From positions 62,001 to 126,000 of the forward strand of contig JAODTK010001310.1 in NCBI GenBank assembly GCA_026419785.1: a stretch of 64,000 nt of DNA. Reading direction: 5' to 3'. How positions within the stretch are numbered: the stretch's first letter is position 1; each line of letters starts with the position of its first letter. A model generated the notes under the pieces. That model searched no databases and was not told where the DNA came from. It saw only the letters and a program-made list of their open reading frames with translations. Shown here in pieces: positions 36,335 through 47,842 of this stretch. Both the position numbers and the translations under genes were made by a program. The DNA is from Sclerodactyla briareus. Taxonomy: Eukaryota; Echinodermata; Holothuroidea; Dendrochirotida; Sclerodactylidae.

Positions 36335-38258
36335 GTCGTCGTCGTCGTCGTCGTCGTCGTCATCACCATCATCATGATGGCACCCCGGCCTGTCAGTGAA
36401 GACACCATCAAAGTCGCCATAGTCATCCTCGTGACACGTCCCCTCCCACAACACATAGACTAAGTCCTGTGAATCAACGGTGATTCTGATGGGTTTATCG
36501 GTGCTGTGTCTGCTGTAGTACCGCGATTTCAGTTGCCCCTCATGGCTGATTAGAATCGCTTGTCTGTCCCTGTCACAGAGGAGTAATTCACCATGCTTTG
36601 TTGCAGCTAACGAGACAGGAGATTGGATCCCATCGACGTCCACTTTGATGGAAGACAATTCCTTCCCCTGGAAGTTACATCTATGGAGTGTCGAGCTCCC
36701 ATGAACTCCAACGACGATTTCCTCGTCACTGACTTGGGCGACGCAACTTGCAGATACCGTGCCATCAGGGCCAGAAAGCTTCAGACGACCTAATACCCTT
36801 CACACTGTCGAAATTTGTTTGACTTCGTCTTTGTTGACGATATAAATTATCGCGTCGTTGTTCTCCGAAGCAATGAGAACTTTCCCTACTGTGTCCCTTC
36901 ATGGTATCATGATGGGTTTTGTGGCACAGCCCCTCACATTCATGTCTTCAGTGTTAAACAAGTAGCAGGTAACGTCATCCTCGACACGATCTATGCTTGC
37001 TATAGCATCGTGTCCTCCTTTGAAGCCACAATGTCATCGAGGAGGCATTGCTTTCGTATTGTGCATCGACCACACTCGCAATCCCAAACACAAGTCGAAA
37101 TCGGTAAAACTAAAAATTGTTATCCCATCGGTGAAACGCCAACTAATATATGCTTTCTGAGAGGTATGTTTAATTCCTCTCTTAGTCATTCCTTCGTCCT
37201 TGGAAAGATCAGGTGATGCTAACAACCTCGCCATTGTCTGCCTTCATCAAATAGCAAGCGGTTTGTCATTTCGACGCTGTCCATCTTACTAATAAGGGAG
37301 TCATATTGCTCTGAAACTGACTTTCAGAGGAGCATAGAACGCCTTCGTCAGCGTAGCTGCGAGAATATATTGCCTTTTCCTCTCTCTCAAACATCCCAAG
37401 CGCTTCTTTGGCTGTACATTTGATAGCTGTTTCGTAATTCCTGACACGCTCTAGAGCCGCGTCTCTACCGGATTTGATTTTTGTCTCCTGCTTCTCACAG
37501 TATCAGTGACTGTTCTTTTTCTATATCAAAGAATGTCTTACTCAACACTGCTCCGTTGTTCGGTAAATGCAGTCCTCCTTCCGTGGCATCGTCTTTCTTT
37601 TCCTGGATCCCTTCCATAGTTCACCTAAGTTTTTCTTCACCCTCTGAACTGCTGTTTCGATTTCTTCTAGCTCGGGCCACTTTGGTGTAATCGGAGCACA
37701 CACTACATCTCTGAGTGTCGCACGTCTTGCAATTGATGTGCAATGACATGTCCTTGTGCACGGTGCATTTCGGGCTTTCGAAGCTGAGAAGACTCGAGTT
37801 GTCGATATTGGAGCTGAGCTTTCCTAGTCTTGATATCGGCAGTTTGACCACATGCGAATGCATCCGCAAACTTCATGGTTTGATGACCTCAAGAGGCATC
37901 TTCACAAGGACCCCCCACAGTCTGGGCATAATGCAACGATCTTCGTTTGTTTCTTCACATAACTGCAATGTTTTCTCCTCTTGCGCCCTTGAGCCCCCTC
38001 TCCACCGCTCTGTTCTCAAGAATTGGCTTCCCGAGGAAGTCCCAACCTTCAACTCCGGCACCCTCATCAGGAATATCGACTTCGGTCCTGCACGTGGGCA
38101 AGTGAAGACGCTTTGTCCGCGCAGGAACCCGATCAATTACTTTGGAAATGCTTTCGTGCAGAATCGTGAAGGCACCCCATATCTCGGTCTCTATAGTGTC
38201 CAAGCATATGACAAATCAAATATTTCATCTTCTAACTTCGAAGGTTTGCAGAAGCCAT
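36100..38258 (-). pseudogene. TRIM-NHL (TRIM2/3-like) E3 ligase gene, copy B, frame-disrupted
   Basis: ATG at 38,258-38,256 begins MASANLR. The RING domain follows; its second half reads LPTCRTEVDIPDEG near 38,105. A B-box-2 reads CTVHKDMSLHINCKTCDTQRC with CSVC (37,769-37,690). A helical region follows (37,650-37,250). The NHL propeller (37,130-36,400) includes SWRFTDGITIFSF, VIVGVHGSS-like and SRYYSRHSTDKPIRITVDSQ. It stays open from 36,658 to 36,257, ending in about 23 aspartates and GGSGGNNESTRK. In another frame the reading continues past 36,257 with ESDETVFPVAGDVHQ and DNEPDAVVVLLPTGG, so the true C-terminus may lie near 36,100. Size and layout equal copy A, with its own set of frame breaks. 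Role by family: RING ubiquitin ligase with an NHL substrate- or RNA-binding platform. Confidence 0.82.
36293..36376. repeat. (ATC)n(GTC)n trinucleotide tract in TRIM copy B coding region
   Basis: About 14 ATC triplets followed by about 9 GTC triplets, in frame with the NHL reading on the minus strand (GAC and GAT codons), so the repeat writes an aspartate run. It is purer and longer than the matching tract in copy A. Confidence 0.95.
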
Positions 38259-38559
38259 TCTTCCTGTGTTCCCATCAGGTGATTTTTCTTCGCCCGGGGA
38301 ATGAGAGAATACGGAAACTGCCATCGAACAGATCCCCCCACAATTTTTATAACTCGAGTGATAATATCGATTCTCAAAGAAGAATAATTGATTTGCTTCA
38401 CTGTACTGTTAATACCAAAATTATGATAACAACCAGTGTCTTGGCACAGTATTCCCGGTCAACGCCTATTAGTCGATAGCGATGTAAGAGTTACTTTCAA
38501 TTGTTTACATGTATCAGGTTTTTTCCCACAACGACAAACTACAGTACAAGTCTGCCATG

Positions 38560-41500
38560 AATTTTTTTAATTGTTTCAATTTTGGTGTATTTCAAGGCAA
38601 CTACCGAAATTGACCCGTGGTGACCATTGACCTCTTATTTCTGATAACCGCACAATAACCATTAGTCCATGATAATACTGACTCAACTTCCCTGGTTCTC
38701 AATCTACTTTATTTGTAGTGGAAATCGCATTGACCTTCAAACAGAATTGCTGGCAATTGATTTCTAATGCCATCTGACCTCAAATTCCCCTGGACACAGC
38801 AATATTAACATAGCATAATACTACAGCGATTGATACTAACCAGTTTTCATGACATCCGATCTATTTTGTGGGTACTATTTTGTGGGTACGACGATTGGGA
38901 GCCGCCTTGACCGAAACTTTTGACCCTAGATGACGGTTGATTTGAAATTCATGAATACCCATATGCCAACACGGTCAATTATGATACTGATCTGTAGGAG
39001 TAGGAGCCACTTGGTAATCCGAACAAAATGGAGTCTAACATGTACCCTGTAACCTTAAATTCATGAACCCCCAATATACTCATGGTAAAGGACAATAACA
39101 CTGGCATCATGATCCAATTCTTTGTGTAAGAATAGAAGCTACTTGGACCATTCCGACACAAAACGATCCTTAATGACCCCCTACGAGACCTTTGATGCAT
39201 AAAGCATGAACACCTCATAGAATGATGGTTCAATGATTAATACTGACTATATTTATGATCACCGTTGGATCTGTAGACGGCTGAGCCGCCTGACTCAAAT
39301 AAGTGCGGGAATTGACCGCTACATGACCTTTGTCTCAACTCCCTCAACACCAATCGGTGTAGATAATACTGACCAACTTTCATGACCATCAAATCTCATC
39401 CGTAGAAGATGCTCGACGTTGCGAACAAAAATACGGAATTCACCCATCTTTGACCTTCGAACTCAAATTTTTGAACACCCATATTCATATAGTCATTGGT
39501 GCAATGGTGGTGATACTGAATAATGACCATGTCCATCCCATTCAATCAATAACAAGAGGCACCACAGTGCTGAAGCTTCAAACTGCACAAATGAACGAAG
39601 ACGAATTTTACATTATGTGTTATATGCTGAGATCATGAATTCAAAAAGGCAGTTTCAAACAATCGCCTAGTGTGCCCCGGTAACAACCTTTGACAATGAT
39701 CTCCATATGGCAAAAAATGTCTTAGTAGTCAATGAAAATTGTTACTCACTTTAATCAACATCCAGGTTAGAATCTCAACGAGAGGAGGAGAAAGAGGCAA
39801 TTTCACACAAGGGCCTATTGTGCGCCCCTGTATGACCTCTGATCTGACCGGAACAGTCACAAACAAAGTCAAATAAACAATTGGGTCAAAGTTTGGTAAA
39901 AATCCATCGAAGAATGGCTGCTTTTGCTTCTGTTCCTCAGACGAACGGTTTCAATCCTAACGACATATATGATTGTTGCATTAGAAAAGCTGCAAAATGC
40001 TGGAAAGAAATTTTATGCATAATGGTGTATTGCCCCCCTTGGGGGGAAACCCCCCTTTTTTGACCTGACATTCACGGAAGGCAAACAGTCTCATGGGTCA
40101 GTTAGTTAACCCAATGGTCCAAGTTTAGTCGACAACGTCAAGAATGAATGTTGGGGGCACAAAAAGGCAATTTTGACACACTGGATAGCGTAGGGGACTA
40201 AAGTGGGCCCTAGGACCAAAATTCTTGAAAAGCCCAGGTATGACATGCCATTAGGATTCATGTCTAAAGCATCAGTACTGTAGGAGAACATTTTGCTTGA
40301 TTACAGTTGAAGAGCACCTCGGATCCAAACTGGGCCTCAGGTCCAAAATTTCCTTGAGAACCCGAGGGTACGGCTAAGACCCTCGTTAGACCAAACATCA
40401 GCACTTACTTGTGCATCAAAATTTGCAGAAGCATGTTGTATGATTAAACATGATGGGCCCCTAGGGCCCACATTGGCCTCCAGTTAGAAGGTCGCACAAA
40501 CACCCCCGATGGACACGACCGAGGAGCGTTACAGTATTTAGAGAAAATAAATTGGTACTCGTGGAAGAAGATGCAATTTTCAAAGTCCCAGTATGTGAAA
40601 TGCCAATTTTTATAAATGGGCCCTCAGGCCCAAGTGGGACCTGGATAAAAAAAACCTAAAACACCTTAAAGGTACTTGAATTCAGACCTATTATTATACG
40701 CGATTTGTAGGAAGAATACAAGATTTAAACGTAGTCATATAATGAGCCCTAGGCCCAAATTAGGCCCTGTGCTCACAAATTTCTGAACAACCCATGTCCC
40801 TCCACCCAAGGACCCATTAAGTAAACTTTGAGAAAATCAATTGAGGCTAGTGGGATGAGATGCATTTAAAAACACCATTGTGTGATGAAATATCATAAAA
40901 TGGGCCGGCCCAAGTCATCAGACCTTCGAACAAAAAAAACCTGGACCCCAAAGGGACGTTATTACACCCATTATTATGACGAACATCAGCACTGTTCAAA
41001 CTAAATTTGTAGAGATACAGGATTTTGAGGTATTTCACATAATGGACACTATGGCCCACTGCAGGCCATTGGGGGCCAAAATCATGAACAACCCCAATGG
41101 CCTTCTACCCAATGAACTTTACATGCAACGTGAAGAGAAATTAATGGAAGAGTGTGGGAGGAGAGGAGATGACATCTCAAGTAACATTGTGTGGACAATC
41201 TCATTGAAATGGGCCTGGACCAAGTGGTCCTTGACCAAAAATCTGAACACCCGAGGTACGGCTGATAGACTATCATTATGATCAGAATCCGCAACTGCAC
41301 CAAAAATAGTAGGAGAATTAGCGTTTTGCAATTTTCACTCATCAGATATTGCCTTGACCATTAGGTGGTCAACAGAGGACCCATCAGTCAATGAACCTTG
41401 TGGACCAAGTTGGTCCAGATTGATCAAAGCACGAACATTTTTTGACCTGAAAAACAAAAGTGACAAAAGTGACAGACTAGAGAGACAGATAGATAGATTA

Positions 41501-41578
41501 GATAGATAGAGAGATAGATGGATAGATAGAAGATAGATAGATAGATAGATAGATAGAAGAAGATAGATATTTAGATAG
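38560..41578 (+). repeat. Long unit-repeat array (~115-165 bp, mean ~145) ending in (GATA)n
   Basis: First part, 38,620-39,900: GATAATACTGAC-type blocks near 38,669, 38,829, 38,974, 39,090, 39,232, 39,358 and 39,509, usually with TTGACC and a GTAGxAG block. Second part, 40,190-41,400: TGGGCCCTxxGGxCCAA blocks near 40,200, 40,330, 40,455, 40,615, 40,742, 40,900, 41,045, 41,205 and 41,370, with CTGAACACCC and AATCAATTG between them. Units are strongly diverged, so the array is old. It ends in a GATA run at 41,480-41,578. No coding potential. Confidence 0.75.
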
Positions 41579-41635
41579 AATGACATGGGCATTCACAATA
41601 TGTCTTAGCCAGTCTATTTGCGGTGGAGCTAAAAC

Positions 41636-41725
41636 AAAAAAAAAAAAAATAATAATAATAATAATAATAAAAGAATAAAATAATAATTATTATTATTAGT
41701 ATTATTATTATTTTTATTATTATTA

Positions 41726-41771
<46 letters not shown>
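41636..41771. repeat. (AAT)n/(ATT)n microsatellite
   Basis: A run of A, then AAT units switching to ATT units over about 135 bp. It can form a hairpin because the two halves are complementary. Asparagine- and isoleucine-rich frames across it are artefacts. Confidence 0.95.
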
Positions 41772-41879
41772 AACTAGAGCACCAAAGGTGCTGAAGCTCG
41801 ACCGACACAAATACCAAGGACGAAAGAAACAGTTATGTCATAAATGGTCAAGTCATGAGGCCAAGATAGGGAGCTTCAA

Positions 41880-42840
41880 ACTAATGACCTATGGCTGCCC
41901 TGGGTAAAAACGTTTTTCCTTGATATCATATGACTAAGATTGTCTTAGCAGCAAGGAAACCATACCACTGATGGGACCTCAGGTACACACTGGGCCTGGG
42001 TCCTAAATCTTGGGCACCCTGAAGAACGGTAGTAGACCATAGTATGACCGGACATCAGCAGTGCCAAACTTAATTGGTAGGAGATACAAGATTTGTGGTA
42101 TCCTATAATGGGCCCTCCTAAATTCCCAAACACCCCCAATGGCTCTCTACCAGAGACCATACCATGTAACTTGTGAGGAGGTGGATAGTTGATCAGTCGC
42201 CAGAGCTCCAGAACTTGTGATCAAAGATCGTGAGTCGAATCCCACAAAGCCCGCGGGCTTTTTTTCCGTAGTCCCGTAGACAAGCATGTCTCCTCAAACT
42301 GTCTTACGTTACCCACGTGCAAAAATTGGGGACCTGTGAAGGACTTGTAATTAGTAGGCGTGCGTCCTATGGTGGCTGCACCCTATGAGATGTCCCCGGG
42401 GGGAACGATGGACGTGGGGCCCTGAAATGGTGTGTCGGGAAGTGAAAAAGAAAGAGGTGCCGTACTATATATAGAACAGGTGTGACAAGTCACTAATGAT
42501 AGGGGTACTGTGAAGAGCTTTGATCAGCGTCGAAAAAGCGCTATATAAGCACTAAGGTATTATTATTATTATTACTATAACTTTGTGACACTTCGAGAGT
42601 ACCTTTGTGTGAGAATTCATAAAATGGACCCTCGGGACCAGTGGGACCGGGCGACCAAAAATTCCTGAACACCCACACTGGCCTCGAGCCCCAAAAATTT
42701 CCGAACCCCTCCATTTGCCCTTACCCGAGGGAAATTACATGTAAATTTGAAGACAATCAATTGAAACTTGTGCGAGGAGATGCACTTCAAGTAACATTGT
42801 ATGAAATTTCACTTCGAGCCATTCGAGCCAAATATTAACT
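41880..42840 (+). repeat. Continuation of the GGGCCC-type unit array, split by a SINE
   Basis: Units of the 40-41 kb type resume near 41,970 (GGGACCTCAGG), 42,110 (ATAATGGGCCCTCC) and 42,622 (AAAATGGACCCTCGGGACC), each followed by CTGAACACCC or CCAAACACCC. The last unit carries the full AATCAATTGAAACT...GGAGATGCACTTCAAGTAACATT context. The SINE at 42,177-42,577 interrupts one unit. Confidence 0.7.
42177..42577 (+). repeat. tRNA-derived SINE, near-complete copy with target-site duplication
   Basis: The head has an A-box-like TAGTTGATCAGTCGCCAGAG (42,186-42,205) and a B-box GTGAGTCGAATCCC (ending 42,244), spaced as in a tRNA. The body ends with GTCGAAAAAGCGCTATATAA and a TATTATTATTATTATT tail. 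GCGCTATATAA plus ATT repeats is the tail type shared by many animal SINEs with CR1/L2-group LINE partners. The flanks carry TAACTTGTGA (42,167-42,176) and TAACTTTGTGA (42,578-42,588), a plausible target-site duplication. It is inserted in a unit of the older array. Confidence 0.85.
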
Positions 42841-43109
42841 AAAGTGAAATAGTCTTGTTACCTTTACTACTACCTCCTGGTATGCATCCACACGAAGGTG
42901 CTTCAGCTGACTTAGGAAATCTTTAGACGGAAATGCTAGAGGCTCCAAGTTTTGGGTGTTGGAGGAAACGGCGCAGCCTCGCCTACTCTTTTTAGAAGAG
43001 TGCCTGAGTAGTAACGAGAACGCCTGCTCCCAGAAATCGTCAATACCCGACGCAACACTGAGAAGTGTCGGGATATTAGGTTTTGCCGTGGGCCCGCAGT
43101 CTCCGACTG

Positions 43110-43140
43110 CGCCGCCGCCGCCGCCGCAGCAGCAGTCGCC
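43110..43140. repeat. (GCC)n/(GCA)n trinucleotide run
   Basis: About 6 GCC units then GCAGCAGCAG. It lies in a GC-rich island between two AT-rich arrays. The open frame over it (42,956-43,288 plus) is not otherwise gene-like. Confidence 0.85.
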
Positions 43141-43299
43141 GGAAAGGAAAATTAGCGTTAGCCGCTATCATTCTTTAACACTTTATCCCTTTCACCTGAT
43201 TGACACAAAAACTTGGACCACAGGTCCGTATGAGAAATCTCGGAGAAGTTCGAAATGGCTATATCGTCTATTTGCTGCCGCTATTTGAGGTTTTCCGAA

Positions 43300-44200
43300 A
43301 TTTCAAGTTCGTGACGATTTACACGAAACGTGGTGGGTGGGGGTTAGTTGTTGGAGCCGAAAAACATAGCGACAATCAAGGTCATCCGAGGTCAGTTTGC
43401 ATTTATTTGGCCAGTAGCCTAAATAGCATAATGTATGTGATATTTCAAACTTCATGGATTTTCATGAAACTTGGTGAATAGGGCCACTATCAGATGACCG
43501 ATGAATTTTCCAATGTGGCCCGAGGTCACTGGAGGTCATCTTGCAGCTAATTTGCATACTAGTTGGCCCAAATAGCGATTAGGCAAATTTATAAACTCGT
43601 TGCTTCTCAACGAAACGGGATGAGCAGGATCTTCTAACAGTCCGATAAATTTATCAATGGCGTGAAATAACTGAAGGGCATAAGGTGCTGTTAAATTTAA
43701 ATATTCGTTAGCATAATAGAATAATTAAGTAATTAGTTCTCAGACTTTCAGGGCTTTTGACGAAACTGTGAATAGGACAGACTACACAGTGCCGGATAAA
43801 TTTATTCAAGAGCATCAAGATCAATGAGGGTAAATTGTGGACTAATGTGCATATTAGTTATCCTGATCAGTCAAATGAGTGAGTTTTAAGATTTTTCGCC
43901 AATAACATTGGACATGTTCATTGGAGTGCAAAGATGCTCTAGGAAGTGGATGCATCACGTGGCAGTGTAACAATTTCATGAAAAGCCATGTCAGTGAAGG
44001 TCATTAAAGGTCAACTTAGGGGCTAAAAAATTGATTGTAGTACTTTTTCGGCAATAGCACTAGGGGTGTTCATCAGAATGCACAATGTCCTAGGAGTGGA
44101 GGTATCACATGCAGAAGTAACATATTTCATAAAAAAAACTGTCATATCATTAAAGGTAAGTCGATGTCACTTAGGGTCAAAACACTTGGTTTTTTGCTTA
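43300..44200 (-). repeat. Unit-repeat array, regular ~150-bp period, inverted relative to neighbours
   Basis: Blocks with GGTCAxxTTGCAxxTAATTTGCATA recur at about 43,392, 43,541, 43,690 and 43,840, so successive spacings are 149, 149 and 150 bp. The phrase TTCATGAAACTTGGTGAATAGG is the reverse complement of CACCAAGTTTCATGAA seen at 47-49 kb, so this array runs on the minus strand. Later units near 43,900-44,150 contain GGTCATTAAAGGTCAA. Confidence 0.75.
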
Positions 44201-45100
44201 TAATCGGAGAATTGAATATATGCTTACGAAGGCTGGATGGTTCACATTGTGATATATTGTTGACCTGCATGTGTGGACTCTGACCTTGAATTGACATCTG
44301 TCGGGGGTCATTGTGGTAAAGGTCGAATATTGAATAATGTGCTTATTAAGGACGAAGCACGGTGTCCGGGGCAGTAGGGGTGCCTCATCAATTAACAAGT
44401 GCATTCTAGGCCGAGTTGATTCATATTAGTAAACTATGATAGTAGGTTTCCACCATTAGTCACATTCTGTTTCATCAGATGGAATATCAATTTTGGTCTT
44501 CAATATCAGGATATTTCTCAGAATGCTCTTTGGTAAATTTGTACACCCCTTATGCACTTGTCATTGTAAGACGCACCCCCAAGGGGCTGTAGGGGTCATG
44601 AATACAGTTAACAGTGCATTATAGGCCTATGTTGATTCAATATTAAGTAAACGTTGTCGTTTTCACCATTAGTCACAGCCCTGTTTCACAGAGTGGAATA
44701 ATCCAATTATGTCCTAACAAATATCAGGATATTCTCAGAATGCTAATCGGTAAAATGTGCACCCTTTAGGGCCACTTTCAACTGCAAAGACGCCCCAATA
44801 CCCCGCGAAGGGCGTGTCAAATGTGGGGTTCATCGTCAAATTCAAAGGACTCAAATATGGGACACTTTCAATAAATATTAAGTCACAAACTGACTCTGGT
44901 GCGTCATGTGTTCGATTAGTTAGAAAATAATTTTAGGACAAGCTGGACTACTGGTGGGTTATTTCAAGAAATTGACGCCATTCTAAGGGGACTGGGGGTG
45001 CTTGTGTCAATGTACCAATAATTGCATGGACCCACCTTTGACAATGACTCACACTGTCTGGGTATAGGGGGTGCGTCATACAATTGACAAAGTACATTAG
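44200..45100. repeat. Tandem repeat with ~216-bp period
   Basis: A block containing AGGCCxxxTTGATTCAxATTA, CACCATTAGTCACA, and AATATCAGGATATTxCTCAGAATGCT occurs at 44,408-44,550 and again at 44,623-44,765, about 216 bp apart. Partial units with GGGGGTGCxTCATxxAATTGAC continue to about 45,090. Confidence 0.7.
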
Positions 45101-45199
45101 AACTCTGGAGTTCTATGACAGTCGCCCTATCTCCTTTGCTGTATCTATATTGCTGTATTAATTGACCTGAAGTAAAAATTCCCCAGCTCTCCCTTAGTA

Positions 45200-45950
45200 G
45201 GTAATAAAACCAAGTTAATGGATCACAAAATCATGATACAAGAATTATTGTCACATGTAATTTTGGTGTCCCCCCAAATTGGATTACATAAAAATCCTTT
45301 ATATTAGTTGTAAATGAACAGGAAAGTAAATTCACTGTGTGTTATTCTCATTTTTCCGGAGACCAGTGACAATACAAATGATGGCAACGTTGAAGCAACC
45401 CAAATCAAATGGAATATGGAAAAAAAATAGATTTAAAAATTGACAGTAGAACTTTGGTGTCCCCACATAAATTGCTTTGAAAATTCAAAAACTTTTTGTC
45501 CACAAACTAACACTCCCTAAAAAGATTTGTTTAGAGTGTTTCCTGAAATTATATATGTAGTCATGATTTATTAGACAGAAACAACACACAGCTTTGGTTA
45601 ATACTCCTAATTTTCCGAAAGCTAGCAAAATCAATGGGTTGTCCACTCCCCGCACCACATATCGGAAACAGGAGAATATGCTTCTTATGGCCCTCCTAAA
45701 AACCTGATGAACCTACCATAAAGGAAGAATTGTGTAATATCCCTGTCAGAAAGTGACAAAATAATCGATCAATTCATAAAACAAATTAAAAAAGCTGTGT
45801 GGGGTGATTTCATCTCAATATTTGGTGTCCCTTTACATAATGAAACCCTGTATGTATTATCAATTTATGAGAAATGTGGAGTTGTATATAATATTTTGAG
45901 TGCAAAATAGTACTGTGTGATCAGTAGAATGAAAATCAAAAAGAAAGTCC
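45200..45950. repeat. Diverged repeat with TTTGGTGTCCC phrase
   Basis: TTTTGGTGTCCCC, CTTTGGTGTCCCC and ATTTGGTGTCCCT occur near 45,262, 45,452 and 45,820, each followed by an ACATAA or ACAT-like block. Spacings are irregular (190 and 368 bp), consistent with a decayed two- or four-unit array. Confidence 0.5.
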
Positions 45951-46239
45951 TTCTTGAGTAGAAATTGATTGAGCAAGGATTGAAAAATGATTATGAGGCC
46001 TGAAAATTCCATGTCATAGGTTGGCCCCTTCTGTTCAATTCATGGAAAGACCCATAGACCTGTACACGTTGTCGGTTCACAAGTCTAGAAATGTCTGTTT
46101 CTACGGAATATTGTACGAGTTCATGTTCACCCAATTTCTTGGATAAGAGATGCGGGGATAGATACGTCTGGCGTTTACCGCCCGACATTTTTAGTTTTGT
46201 TTAAACGTCACCATCCAACGACGAGGTGTAAGCTTCACT

Positions 46240-46367
46240 CGTGCTGCAGCAATTTCCTATCACGGGAAAGCTGGGTAAAGTTGGGTCTGCGACGACACCG
46301 GGGTTTTGAACCAGGGACCGGGCAGTGCAGGCGGACACTCTACCGCTCCTGCCATCTCACCGCTCTA
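46240..46367 (-). repeat. tRNA-derived SINE head, second family
   Basis: On the minus strand GAGATGGCAGGAGCGGTAGA (A-box, 46,336-46,354) is followed by CCCTGGTTCAAAACCCC (B-box, 46,300-46,316), a spacing and sequence typical of a leucine- or serine-type tRNA head. Its sequence differs from the SINE at 42,177, so it is a different family. The same flanking sequence occurs at 46,822-47,000 without this head, which supports it being an insertion. A true tRNA is unlikely because the acceptor stem does not pair. Confidence 0.65.
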
Positions 46368-47000
46368 CTTTTGTACTTTTATTTCCAATTTTGAGACATC
46401 CATTTTTTTTCGACGTGAATGTGGTGCTTGTCTTAACCGAGCCTGCAGCTGCGCTGCTGATTCTGTACAGTTTAGCTCACTACTCTTGAAAAAATCAACT
46501 TATCGGTATTCTCCCGAGTGTTTGGTGCCCTGAAGATTTTTTAAAACAATTATAAGGGAACTTCTCCCTACCATCAATCAATCATCAATATATCAAGTGA
46601 TTGGGGTCATATTGGGAATATTCATTCAGTTGCTCAGTACATACAAACGAATAACAACTTACGCGGCCAGCTTATCGAAAACGGAGATACAAATTTCTGC
46701 AAATATTGATCTATGAGGCCTTTACGCCAAATGCTGGACGTTTACCAGAACCTCATCCACAAATATTTTTCTAAAGCTATTAGTGAACTTCAAGCCAAAT
46801 TATTAGCTGAACTGAAAGCCACTCTTGTACCTTAATTTCAATTTTAGGCCCATCGAGTTTTTCCCGAAGGTAATGTGGTGATGTTCTACTCCGCCTGCCG
46901 CTGCATGCGTACTAATTCTGTACAGTTTTAAGCTTCTCATTCTTGAAAATGGATAAAAACTTTTGGTATTTTATAACGGAGCCGATCGCCCCTGGTCTCG
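46368..47000 (+). repeat. Direct repeat pair (~170 bp) flanking the region after the SINE head
   Basis: 46,368-46,540 and 46,822-47,000 share CTTGTACxTTxATTTCxAATTTT, TGTGGTG, CTGCAxxTGC, ATTCTGTACAGTTT and CTTGAAAA in the same order. The period is about 460 bp. Confidence 0.65.
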
Positions 47001-47149
47001 CCTGGTTTGCGCGTTAGGGGTTTACTACTATTAGTCACGAGGCTTAGTTACAAGGCCCTTCCATTGTCCTTATAAACGATTTCGGTATCAGCATTTAACA
47101 GAAACAGCCTACTAATCATTGACCAAGTTCAAATTACAAAAGCTGTTAT

Positions 47150-47842
47150 TGATGTCTACGAAGGAGTAACGTTCTGTGGAATGTGCAAAATTGCCTAAAT
47201 TATGCAAATTCAGGCAATATTCCAAGTTTCACGAAATGCCGTCGGAAACTTTAAAATTATGCTAAATTATGTCAAATTAACACGTTGATGACCTCCAGTG
47301 CCTCTGAATCCATGATAGAAATTTTGGAACTCAATAAACCATACCACCCGTACAGTTTCATGAAAATCCAAGCAACTTAAAAAAATATTACAAAAGTATC
47401 TCGCGTAAATTATGCCAAATAGGTTACGCTGAATGGCCCTCCATGGACCCCAAATCTTTGTTGAAAGTTTTGGGACTGGAAGGTGACCATATTCACCAAG
47501 TTTCGTGAAAATCCGACTAACTTAAACATTTAGAATTTCGCATAAATCATGCAAATTAGACGACTCAATTACCATATTTTACGCTGAAATCTGAACAGTT
47601 CATCTACGTTTTATCCCGCATCTATGTGTCGAACCAAGTGACCATAGCACGTACGGTTCATAATTCGTAATCTTGCTAAGAGCCTAAACAATAAAATAAT
47701 AAAATAGGCTACTACCTTTACTTTATAGTGACTTTTGTCGCAAGTGCACTACGTTCGAATAGATTATCCTGTAACAGAGGATAGTGGACACAAACCACAC
47801 ACACACACACACCACGCACACGCAGACACACACCACACATAC
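47150..47842 (+). repeat. Composite element: ~140-bp unit array, unique 3' segment, (CA)n
   Basis: Units with AAATTATGxCAAATxxG recur near 47,265, 47,408 and 47,543, each with TGACCTCCAGTG- or CACCAAGTTTCxTGAAAATCC-type phrases. A non-repetitive segment (CTGAAATCTGAACAGTTCATCTAC onward) leads to TTTTGTCGCAAGTGCACT and then to a CA microsatellite at 47,793-47,842. The same order is found at 49,060-49,920. Confidence 0.75.

Larger units (their letters stand above)
35150..38690. repeat. Segmental duplication, copy B (TRIM-NHL segment)
   Basis: Direct-orientation homologue of 13,230-17,600, about 21.5 kb away. Shared landmarks run from the GCATTGTG/ACACGTGAAGG block downstream of the gene to the GACC-rich unit repeat upstream. 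It lacks the ~0.85-kb insert found in copy A. The upstream edge merges into the long unit-repeat array beginning near 38,560. Confidence 0.85.

Noticed and set aside
37715-38479. 254-codon plus-strand open frame, the longest in the window
   Set aside because: It is antisense to the RING and B-box part of TRIM copy B, whose zinc motifs are clear on the minus strand. The frame has no domain of its own.
38560-41440. CRISPR-like array
   Set aside because: Units are long, diverged and lack short identical repeats with unique spacers; the rest of the window is eukaryotic.
42186-42244. Possible true tRNA genes at 42,186, 4,335 and 46,300
   Set aside because: The boxes are degenerate and acceptor stems do not pair. 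The two related copies continue into a shared non-tRNA body, so they are SINE heads.
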